From Escallonia rubra (taxonomy: Eukaryota; Streptophyta; Magnoliopsida; Escalloniales; Escalloniaceae): a DNA stretch of 64,000 bases. The stretch covers positions 310,001 through 374,000 of the forward strand of contig JAVXUO010000740.1 in the NCBI GenBank assembly GCA_033065855.1, in the 5' to 3' direction. The position numbers were made by a program, and so were the translations under genes. Of this stretch, positions 54,652 to 64,000 are shown piece after piece (positions within the stretch are counted from its first letter, which is position 1; every line of letters starts with the position of its first letter). The notes beneath the pieces are model-generated. The model had not been told where the DNA came from. It was given only the letters and a program-made list of their open reading frames with translations, and did no database searches.

Positions 54652-56218
54652 AGTGCATTTGATAAGCAACTTTTTCTACCACTTAAAATAATACGTGGCA
54701 AGTCAATTAAAGGCGCCAATATTTTAAGTTACTCATAGCTGACTTATCACTTATCACTGAACACGCTCAACGGTAGGTCATTAAAACATTTAACACCTAA
54801 GTGACTAATTTGCCCTCAATAACTCCTTATTTGCCTCCTCTTCATCCCGATTGTTTCATTGTCTCTTTTTCTTCCTCCAGATTGAGCCGAAGTAGCAATC
54901 TCTTCTCACATACTCTCCAACCACAATTGCAGCTACGTGATTTCTTTGTTTTCTCATGGTACTTATTTATGTGGGTGTTGCTTAATTTGTGAATGTAATT
55001 ATGATTTTATTTCATTTGTTCTTTCTGTATTGGTACTCAATTCTTGGGTTTTCCTTTCTGCGTATCCAAATCTAGTGCTTCACTATTCAATGAAATCTTG
55101 TGATTCTAGTCTAGCGTTTAGGGATTTTGAGAGGAAAAGCCATTATGGTTGAGGGTGAAGAAGATAAGATCACCGGCGGTACACCTAGTGATTGATGAGA
55201 TTTATCTGCGGCAAAATAAAAATATAGGACTTACGATTGAGAGAGAAGTGGATAGAGGTAGAAGGTGAAGCAGCGCAATTTTCAGGAAAGAGTTTGATAT
55301 GAAGCAAATTCTGAAGTAAGTTTTGAGTATCCTTTATTCTCTAAATGGGTTTCACCACAGGCATCCATTGTCACCACCTGCACCTTCCCTTGGGTAGTGG
55401 AACATGTATCAGCCTGTTCAATACTGAAGGTCCTGTGTATGATTTGCTCTCTCAGATAGTGATGCAAAGAGGGAAATTTTCACTGGCATGAAAAAAGTGA
55501 GTCTGTAAGAGAAGACGAAGAAATAAACATGAAAAACAATAACAGGAGTAACAAATTTCAATCATGAAAGATAAAAATGTTTTTACTAAAATTCATTTTC
55601 AACTCCTGATTAGTAATTGAGCGTCATCCAAGGCTAAGATGTAACTTTGTTTTATGATCTACTCATCAAAAAATATAATCTGAGAGGCTGTTAATAAATT
55701 AAAACTTCTACCTGTAACACCCCAGATTTTTTTTATCAGAATACTTGTGTAAGTATGAATTAGAATGTATTATGACTTTGAATTAAATAGTAGACATAAA
55801 AATCAATTTAAACTTTTCTTGCCGGAAAGTGGGTTATACTTTTGGGATTAGATGACCCAATTTAAATTTGGGTTTTAGTTTGACCCATTTATAAAGTTAG
55901 AGAAATTTGGGACGTAATGGGTATTTTGCAATTCTGATCGTTTTAGGAATATAATTACATTCCTTTTAGGCCGATGATTTACGTACAATATAATTCCTAG
56001 GAGCATAACAAACTTCAGAAGAGCCTCCAAAGAATTTTTAGGAAGAACACTCTTCAGATTTTGATAATTACATTGAGGTAAGAGCTTATTTTGATATTGG
56101 GATTGAGGTTTGTGGTAAGAACCACATAAACTATTGTGATTGATAGAGTTTGATTGAAATTTTGGGTATTATTATAGTAGGGTTTTTGATATAATTTGTT
56201 TGAGGAGATAAAGACTTA

Positions 56219-56842
56219 GGCCTAGTTTGACAAAATTTTTTTCCTCTTTTTTCAGTTTTTAAAAACTGAAAAAAAGGAGCGTTTGGTAACCATTTTTTTT
56301 TCAGTTTAAAAACCAGTTTTTAAACTGAAGAGTAAGAGTGAAAAAAACTCCAGAAACTGGTTTTTTTTTTCACTTTTGGTTTGTTTTTCTTAGACCACCA
56401 CCACCACCCTCCCACCGGCGGCAGCCACCTCAGGCGAACACAGCCGGAGACTGACGGCAGCCACCTCCGGCCGCCGGCCACCACCACCACCACCTCCGGC
56501 CGCCGGCGACCACCTCCGGCCGCCGGCGACCACCGCCGGCCACTGCCGGTAGCCACCTCTGGCCACCGGCGACTGCCGGCAGCCACCTCCGACAGCCACC
56601 TCCGGCCGCCGGCCACCACCACCACCACCGGCCACCACCGCTACACCCCACCACCGCCACCGCAAACAACGAAAAAAAAAGTCAAAAAAAAAAGAGATAA
56701 CAAACACCAAAAAAAAAACCTCAAAAAAAAGGGGTTATCAAACACCCACTTGTTTTTATAAAAAAAAAAAAATTAAGCTGCTCTTTAAAAAACTGCTCTT
56801 TAAAAACTGAAAACCAAAAAAAAAATTTTGTCAAACGAACCC
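56219..56842. mobile_element. Tourist-like MITE with CCGGCG-rich interior
   Basis: Ends GGCCTAGTTTGACAAAATTT and, reverse complement of the right end, GGGTTCGTTTGACAAAATTT form TIRs of about 24 bp. TTA is present on both sides (56216-56218 and 56843-56845). The interior 56395-56660 is a GC-rich mass of CCACCTCCGGCCGCCGGCGA units; the long frames there are low-complexity artefacts. It lies inside the solo LTR. Confidence 0.8.
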
Positions 56843-57218
56843 TTAGAGTTGATTTACACAATTGAGGTAAGGATTTTCTCACGCATTTACCCCATCTGAA
56901 TTCTGATTATCGATCCGTTCGTCAACTGATTTATTGTTTTAAGCAATCTATTGATTCTTTAGAACCCTAATTATATTCTTGATCGTTATGCTAAATAGTT
57001 CTTTGTACTTTCGATTATTGACTTTGATTCGTGATCTTTTTGTTGTAAATCTTTGTAGCAACTTCAAGAGCCCGTATTTTTTCGTTCCTTGTCCAATTTC
57101 ATTGTTCTTACACACTTTTGAAAAACCTCAAATAGTGTACTACAACTTTGTATTTTTGGGTCTTCCGAAATTCCAAGTGATCAATATTCACAAATAGACC
57201 TGAACATTGTTATGCTGA

Positions 57219-57790
57219 TATTTCAGCCAATTCAGGTCAACCAGCTTTGATTTATTGTATCTTATTTGTTTCTCTTTGGTTTTTAATGATCTTAGACATT
57301 ATGAAATCTTTGAGAGCTTTATTCAACTTTTTAGTTTAAGGTTTTATCAGAATCCATTTGGTTCTTGGCCAAAATTGAGTTCGAAAGTTATTTATCAGTG
57401 CATACTTTTCTGTTTTTGACACTGTAAATCAACCTACTTCGATTTGTTCTCTCTCCTTTATTGCTCATTGGTTTTTGATGATTCTAAACAATCTGGAAAC
57501 CTTAAAGATTTCTATTAAACTTATTAGTTTTATATTTGATCATAATTGGTCTATTTTCTGATTGAAATTCAGTTTTAAAGTTATTCATCGGTGTAGAAGT
57601 TGCTGTTTGACACTGCAAATCAGCCTACTTTGACTTGCTCTATCTTATTCGTTTCTTATCAGTTTTTGATGATCTTAGACATTATGAAAATAGTAACAAG
57701 TCCTTTTCAACTTTTAGGCTTTTACTTTTCTTAGAATTCGTTGGCTTCATTCTTGAAGTTAGCACTTGAATAAAACTATTCTGCGTAGAA
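57219..57790. repeat. Three diverged ~190-bp tandem units in the solo LTR
   Basis: Phrases such as TTCGATTTGTTCTCTC, TTGGTTTTTGATGAT and GATCTTAGACATTATGAAA recur near 57240-57310, 57435-57500 and 57625-57690, at about 190-bp spacing. Divergence is high. Confidence 0.65.
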
Positions 57791-59329
57791 TCGTGTGAAC
57801 GAGAATGACTTTGTCGGCTTCAAACTGTTGTTGTTTATTAAGTTGATTTGGTATATGTTTTGATAATCTGGTGAGTCATGTCACAGTGTATGTGACATAT
57901 CTAATTCTAACTTATCCACATAGATTGGAACATGGGCTAGCTAAGCGGGATGAGTTAGAGATCGCGATCTTAATTTCTAAACCTTGTCTCACGTGTCAGT
58001 GATGGCACGAGTAACACATTTTTTAATAGCTCCCATGGTTTTCGTCTATTGAACATTTGGATTTTGATATCTGATCTATTTGAAGAAGTTTTTGAACTTA
58101 TCTAAAGTATTATTGAATTCGCTAGAGTCTTTTTGAAATATAAGATATCCTTATCAAAACTTGTGGAAACGTTTCGAACTTGAATTTGTATTGTTTTAAA
58201 CATGTCTAAACCTTTTGACCCGCTGCAAATTTAGTTATATATGGTAATTCCTTTCTTTGAGATCGTATTTTCCGCTGGTACAAGCTATTTGATCTTGTTG
58301 TTAATTTAGTTTTTTGAATTGGAAGTTAGTACATTGGTTTTGGTATTCGCCATGCACCTTGGTATCGCATTTTATCAATTCCAAGTACTATTATCAATAT
58401 AGCGTGCTTTGTACTCTGTGGGTGGGTGTGTGCGATTATCTTTACTGGGCTTTGTGCTCACCCATCTTACTTTCAGGTTATCAGTGTTCGGAGCTGTGCA
58501 AAAGATTATAATGTATGGCTAAGTAAGAAACTTTTTAGGGAATGACATTCCTTTTATATTTATTATCGAATAGATTTTGCTTTAGATTTTATTTTTGGAG
58601 CTCGTGTAGGAGTAATTTGAGGTCAATGCAACTGTTTTAAGCTGGTGTGATATTTATTGATGTTTCTTAGAGACTTATTCTTAGATGCTCTGAATACCCA
58701 ATTGGGAGACTGGATATTTTGTTGTTTTCTGCCTTTGTTTATTTGAAATTAACGCTAAAAAAAAATTGGGACGTTACGCACTACCAATACTACGATATGG
58801 CCAATGAATTTGTATGTACATATAGCTAAGTTTCAACACCCACAAGCATCGTTTAGAAATATTAGAATTTGCAAAAGAGACGTATTGCGATGATGTACCT
58901 GACAAGTACAACGGCTCATTCTTTCACAGCCTATGCTTGATGCTGCTGCTAGTGCTACTAACACTAGTGTTCTGTTATTGGTGATAGTATTTGTGGAGTG
59001 GCTACAAGCATTGGTACAGGAATACGTTCAATTGTCTAATTGTATAATGATGTAGGTGAAGTTTTAAAAAATAGCGTAAAAGGGCATTAGTGTCAAATGA
59101 AACAGCTTTTAGACTTTAGTTGTTATGTTTTACCAAACAAAATGGAATGATTCAGCACTTAAGTTTCAGGCAGCATCGATTTTTTTTCAGTACCTAACAT
59201 TCAGCAGCTTAGAATTTTCAGTTCTACAAATTTAGCACTTTAAGCGTTTGAAATCACTTCTAGCTTTGCTTTTCTGTTTTCAAAAAAATCAAAATCAAAA
59301 TCAATTTAGTTTTTTATTTTTTACAAAAA

Positions 59330-59662
59330 TAAATGAGTGTTTGATTACCCAGTTTTCATTTTGAGTTTTTTATTATGAGTGTTTGATTACCCAATTTTTA
59401 TTTTGAGTTTTTTCTTTGGTGGTAGTTTGTGGTGGCGGTGGCGGTCGTCGGTGGTGGGCGATGGCTGTGGGAGGGTGGTGGTGGTCTCAAAATAAAAACC
59501 AAAACTGAAAACCCAAAACTACTAAATGAGAGTTTTCAAAAACAGCCCTGTTTTAAAAACTGGTTTTCAAAACTGAAGAAAAAAAAACTGTGTCAAACGC
59601 GTTTTTTTTCTCCAGATTACAAAACTGGAGAAAAAAACTGAAAACTTCAAACAGAGCCTTAA
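59330..59662. mobile_element. Second MITE-like block related to 56219-56842
   Basis: The left end GAGTGTTTGATTACCCAGTTTT (two tandem copies, about 59334 and 59376) and right end AACTTCAAACAGAGCC are imperfect inverted repeats. The interior shares AAACTGGTTTTCAAAACTGAAG-type and GTGGTGGCGG stretches with the MITE at 56219. TTA follows the right end. Boundaries are approximate. Confidence 0.5.
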
Positions 59663-59703
59663 TAGTCTTCAGCACTTAAATTTTAGTTTTGTCGAACGCA
59701 CCC

Positions 59704-59964
59704 TTAGTCTTATTTTCTTTTCTTTTCTTTTCTTTGGCACTTGGCAATCAATGCGTAATACTTTGAAGACCAGGCATAGTCCTGGTTCAGCATCCTTTTC
59801 TTTCTCTAATCCAACCAAGATCTTTGTGGGCGCATCTTTTAAGTTTGATTTAGTTTAATATCATACGTTGCAGTTTTAGAGAAGTCCTGGCAAAAATTTT
59901 GTACTATAAATTGAGTATAGCTTTGCTTACAACTCGATTTTAAGTTTGCAACTGGACGCAAACA
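59704..59964 (+). repeat. 3' LTR of composite element, right part
   Basis: It matches the right half of 45602-46230 (GGCACTTGGCAATC, GGCATAGTCCTG, ATCTTTGTGGGCGCAT) and ends GGACGCAAACA. A (TTTTC)n run lies at its left. Confidence 0.72.
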
Positions 59965-60581
59965 CAACCATGGTACGACAACAACATATTCAAATGTTGT
60001 TCATCTTAAACGAGCAGCCGCTGGTATAACTGCAGGATCACACTGTCAGATTCTAGTAGGTGCTATTGAAGGGGTACATTTGACCCTATGAATATGGACC
60101 GGTGAGCTTGTAAATTACAGCCAATCAAGCCAAATGAACAATATGGTAGAGACTTGGTATATATGGACGAATCCGGGGTCTGTCCTTTTAGTTCACTTAG
60201 CAGGCTGACAATCAATGTATAGATTAAACTTTGTTGTATTCTGAACTATATTTTGCCGATGGCAAATCAATTATGAAACGTGCCTCTAAGCATTTGTCGT
60301 TCTTCGTGTTAATTCCAGGGCAGTAGCAGGATTCTCAAGTACTTCTTGCCTTCTCAACTAGACCGCCAACAAGCTAGTTAAGTTATGAGTTCTAATTAGG
60401 CTGGCTTGAGATGAAACCCGTATTTCATATTTAAGAAGAAAACAGCAAAACTTGTGTGTATATGTGTGTTGGCAAGCAATGGAAGAGATGTCTTACAATA
60501 GCTATGAAACCGTGAAAGCAAAACTATAAAATATGTAATGGGCTTCATATCTTGGCGCTAGCCATTGGATGAATACACTCC
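59965..60581. other. Downstream region of the P450 gene
   Basis: No gene recognised. It would contain the 3' UTR and polyadenylation signals of the minus-strand P450 gene. I could not choose a poly(A) site. Confidence 0.5.
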
Positions 60582-63500
60582 TTATTCTGAACGACAAAAA
60601 CAGCTAAAGTAGAGCTGGTGTAGTATTACAGGAGCTCCGTGTTGAGGTTGAAGCGTTATAGTAGTATAAGGAGCATGCATATAAGACGGCGAGAGCTCAA
60701 ACGAAAAATTCTGCAAAATCATGGCAAGAGCCAATTTTGCTTCTAGCATTGCAAAGCTTTGGCCTAGACAGAATCTGGGTCCCCATCCAAATGGAAAGAA
60801 TGCCTTTGGAACTCCTTCAGAAAATCTTTCTGGCCTGAATTCGTGTACATCGTCACCCCAATATCTTGTATCATGATGAAGCAGCAGCGTCGGTAAAAAT
60901 ATTTCAACATCAGCAGGGATTGACATGCCCCCGATATTGGTTCTCCGGTAAGTATGTCGGAATTGTCCAGTCACTGGTGGGTATAACCTTATAACTTCTT
61001 GTAGAATCATAGAAACCTGAAATTGAGTACATTCTGTTAGACGAAGGACATTTGACTAGAGTTATTTCCTTCATCATAGATGAACAGTGCATCATTTTGA
61101 ATTAAATGTTGAATGTGTAACTTTAACTTTCTATTTGGGTGATTAGTTGCAACAGTGTCTCAGAAATAGTTTCAGCGAACTAAATTTTCAAGGTACCCAT
61201 GCTACAGTCTTTTCTGTCTTCCTATGCCAAATAAGTAGTGCTAATTCTAAATCGCAGCTAAGAAAAACGTAATTGTTTACTTAAACTATCAAAGAACTGG
61301 TTTACATAGAAGTACTAAAGATCTACGACCTTTTTCTTTTCTCTCCTGGAACTGTCGGGCGAATAACCTGCAAGGTTACGATATGAAGCGATTTCTGGTT
61401 GGGCAGGGGTTAGTCGGTTGAAGGGTTGTAACCTGATCGAAGAAAGATGTTACTAGGGGCTTAGCGAAAAGGGATTATTCATCCTTAGGAAGCATCCCTT
61501 TCTTGGGCATAGAAGTTTGAAATAACATAAACAAAAATGGAAGAAAAAACTAGAAGGTGTGAGCTTCAAATTTACTTACAATCTTGAGGTGGTTTATAGT
61601 TTCAAGATCAGGTTTATTCTTCCCACAGCTTTGGAGAACCTCTTCTCTAGCCTTGTCTTGCCAATTGGGATGCATGGACAAGACTATGATTGTCCATGTG
61701 AGCCAGTTAGCGGTGGTCTCTTGGCCAGCGAAGTAGAACAACTTGCATTCTTCTATCACATCTTCAGTTGTCATCTCATTATCAAGTTCTCCTTTGCACT
61801 GTAAGAGCAAGCCAAGTAGATCATCCCCAAATGGTTCTCCATTTTGCACTGCCACCTCTTTCTTCTGTATCATGTTCCTCAACATGCATTTGATCTCATT
61901 GTCTATCTCATATCTCCGCTTGTTCTTCTTAGTAGGTAAAAATCTGGATAGTAAATACGTTTAGTACGATAAGAAGTATTTTCAAAAGACCTACGTTATT
62001 AACATCTCGAGCCTAATTCTTATGGCTGCTTCAAAATAGTTTATGGTGTAGGTTTTCTAGGCCACAGTAAGCAAAGGGTAAAATATGGCAAATGTATAGC
62101 TCGAAAATCTAATTATTTATCATGGCAAAAATATTGTAATGATGCCTTTTTGTAACTTTTGCTGAAGAATTACTAATCGTATTTTGAGAAATACTGGAGT
62201 ATCACAAAAGATGTTGTTTAGCTACAAGTTTATACTATTGATATGCGGATTTAAGCTAAATTTTGTCCATTAACTTAGAGAACGAAATTAGAAATGGAAT
62301 TCCACCTTAAACCAGGGATGTAAAGGGCTTGTGATGCTTCAATAACAAGCACCACTTGCTCTTTTCGCAGTTCAAATATCTTCTTCCCTTCCTCAAGGCT
62401 GCTCCCAAAGGCTGATCGAGCTATAACATCTGCAGAAAGGTTCTGCAACTCGGATGCAATATCCAGTTCATATGATTCTTGAGAACCCACCAACTTCTTC
62501 CATCCGTTTATCAGCTTATAACAACTATCCGAAAATGCTGGCAGCATCCCCTGCTTACCATAACCATGTTAGGTAAATTGTTTTATATGCTGTAATCCAT
62601 GAATTCTACACATGAACATTCCTATTGCAAGATTTCCTACAGGGATCATTTACTATCGTGTGGTATCACCCGACATTTTTATCAAGTTTGATGCATCTGA
62701 AGAACTTTTGTCACAATACAAATATGTTACTATAAGACTGGCTGTTAGCTGATACGAAGGGTGTGATGTACCAAAAATAAATGCATGTATCTTTATCTGG
62801 TTACAGTTCAGAAAAAAGAGAAAAGTGTGAAAGTATCCAACTCAAAATCAATTGACTATGAGAGGAGAGGCCCACGAGACTTATATATTTAATTGTTCAT
62901 CATTATTTAACCGATATGAGAAAGGCAAAAGAACGGGTGTGGATAGCCAATCATATCATACAAATGTAACATGACGCAAAATAGACAAAACATATGTTAA
63001 TCAAGATGTTGCATGAATTATATTGATGGATAACATGAGAAGTACCTGTATTTTTTCATGATGGAAAGCAGGAGAAATCAGTTTTCTGCGTTTAGCCCAT
63101 TTCTGTCTCTCCAAGGTTGAGACACCCAGTGTTAGAAGATCCACAAGAGGGTTGACTGGTGGCTTTTGAAAGTGACCTTGCTTGTCCACTAATATCAACC
63201 TCATCAGCTCTGGGTCGGCTACTATCAGCCTTGGTCTTGTTTCAATCCACGCCACAGAAATTTTTCCTACGTCGCAAACATCGACTATATTCAGCACAAT
63301 AAGACACACATAGAAACAGGAAAGCAAATAATTGACGCGTCACAAATAAGTTGTATGTGAGTTTGGAGTAACTTGTACCGTGGACAAAACCTTTACAATT
63401 CACGATTAAGATTGTAGAGGATACTGATCTTTTTTATCATTTTTCGTTTTATGAGAAGCTATATGCATTATACTCCAATTTGTTTGTGACAGGTTGTCAC

Positions 63501-63989
63501 TTATAAGAAGCCCTATGCACTTAGCAAATGAGCTTGTCCTCCTCTCTTTTACCGGGAATCACCATAAGATCTCTTTACTTCTGAATTCATGTCAATCCAT
63601 TTCTCATTTCAGATTTCTTTGAATGCTGTGTTTCTATTAAAACAAGTGGGCTATTGGCTAAGCACGCTTCCATAAATATAGATGACTTTGAGTTAGTTAC
63701 ATCCTTGCTTACCGTGGTTCTGCACCATTTGGTGGTAGAACGGGTTGACTCGCGGTGCAATCTGGTGGCTCAAGGCCATGGGCTTGGACCAGGCTTCCGT
63801 CATCATCCTCTTAAGGTCTTTCATGTCACCATACAAAAACTTGTAAGAAGTGCCTCCAATCCCTTGTTGCTTTAAGTGCTTCTCTAAGATTTTTGGCTTC
63901 CACCAAATGGAGTTAAAAGTTCTCAGCACGCAGTAGAGTATTAGTAGAAGACAAGAGGAACCCAGAGCACTAAAGAAGAGACTTTCCAT
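60582..63989 (-). CDS. Cytochrome P450, CYP72 clan (CYP72A-like), 5 exons, 513 aa
   Basis: Exons: 63989-63713, 63266-63046, 62550-62306, 61943-61580, 61016-60582. Introns are 446, 495, 362 and 563 bp with GT/AG ends; phases 1, 0, 2, 0 join without a break to 513 codons plus stop. Residues 8-23 form a membrane anchor ([16 protein letters not shown]), placing it in the ER facing the cytosol. P450 motifs: I-helix AGQETT (320-325), ExxR EVIR (376-379), PERF (431-434), heme loop [10 protein letters not shown] with Cys452 as iron ligand. Length and motifs are normal, so it is predicted active. The N-terminal region ([20 protein letters not shown]) and the end ([20 protein letters not shown]) fit CYP72. 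Members oxidise terpenoids and hormones; the substrate cannot be told from sequence. The C-terminal CFCRSE tail is unusual. The promoter lies outside the window. Confidence 0.95.
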
Positions 63990-64000
63990 CTTAGAGTACT

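Larger units (their letters stand above)
55713..58780. mobile_element. Solo LTR of a Del/Tekay-type gypsy element
   Basis: A 3068-bp segment begins TGTAACACCCC and ends GGGACGTTACGCA. It is flanked by identical 5-bp CTACC (55708-55712 and 58781-58785). The TGTAACACCC start and the GGGCTTTGTGCTCACCC phrase at about 58446-58462 are typical of Del/Tekay LTRs. No internal element sequence or second LTR is present, so this is what LTR-LTR recombination leaves behind. A MITE sits inside it. Confidence 0.85.
54652..59703. mobile_element. Harbinger-like DNA element inserted in LTR, itself carrying insertions
   Basis: The end sequences AGTGCATTTGATAA (54652) and, on the reverse complement of the right end, GGGTGCGTTCGACAA align as a short imperfect TIR, flanked by TTA on both sides (54649-54651 and 59704-59706). 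A 3-bp TTA duplication fits PIF/Harbinger. After subtracting the solo LTR (55713-58780) about 2 kb remains. No transposase or DDE motif was recognised; the frame 54801-54992 is not convincing. The LTR halves on either side line up with the intact LTR at 45602-46230, which supports this as an insertion. Confidence 0.6.
45602..59964 (+). mobile_element. Composite: gag-type LTR element without RT, carrying nested insertions
   Basis: The 5' LTR 45602-46230 matches two separated blocks, 54377-54651 and 59704-59964, which together form the 3' LTR. The primer-binding site TTGGCACGCCCAGCAGGA is at 46231-46248. A polypurine-like AAGAGGGACAA precedes the 3' LTR start. The interior, once the copia element at 46611-51769 is set aside, is about 3 kb and shows only gag-like and possibly RNase H-like traces; no RT or integrase was seen. 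The 3' LTR is split by the DNA element 54652-59703. I found no target-site duplication. Confidence 0.65.

Noticed and set aside
56320..56761. Gly/Arg/Trp-rich and Pro/Thr-rich frames of about 100 codons
   Set aside because: Arise from CCGGCG/CCACC units in the MITE core.

Overview
This window is plant nuclear DNA, most likely from a eudicot. It is AT-rich and has intron-containing genes, a CYP72-type cytochrome P450, Tork-like Ty1/copia and Tat-like Ty3/gypsy retrotransposons, a tRNA-derived SINE, and Mutator-like and Harbinger-like DNA elements. No bacterial, organellar, rRNA or standard tRNA gene features were seen. Most of the window is nested transposable elements; host coding sequence is convincing only at the two ends.

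Layout. (1) 1-6 kb: the last three exons of an unidentified host gene (1839-2489), with a long-TIR Mutator-like element (145-1612) upstream and a SINE with a 20-bp target-site duplication (2742-2916) downstream. A doubtful membrane-protein ORF, a 211-bp tandem duplication, a 41-bp inverted repeat and a decayed gypsy pol fragment follow. (2) 6.75-23.6 kb: a decayed Ty1/copia element carrying two insertions. One is a 1.09-kb Mutator-like element with a perfect 9-bp duplication. The other is an 11.5-kb LTR element (10419-21898) with 4.0 and 3.3-kb LTRs, a 5-bp duplication, a gag gene and no pol. (3) 24.6-26.6 kb: a second decayed copy of the gypsy fragment, split by a third Mutator-like element. 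(4) 26.6-36.0 kb: a Tat-lineage gypsy element with protease, RT, two RNase H domains and integrase. It also carries a three-exon antisense gene and two 26-bp tandem arrays, and its tail is chimeric. (5) 36-44.8 kb: gypsy and ORF1/gag remnants, and a minus-strand Tnt1-like copia element. (6) 45.6-60 kb: a gag-type LTR element without recognisable RT or integrase. Its interior holds a nearly complete copia element (46611-51769). Its 3' LTR is split by a 5-kb Harbinger-like block that itself contains a 3.07-kb solo LTR and MITEs. (7) 60.6-64.0 kb: a five-exon P450 gene on the minus strand, predicted intact at 513 aa.

How it works together: the elements are serial insertions into one another, so boundaries and target-site duplications give a relative order of events. 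None of the retroelement pol genes looks intact. The only gene I expect to encode a working cellular enzyme is the P450. All calls come from reading the sequence; no database search or alignment program was run.
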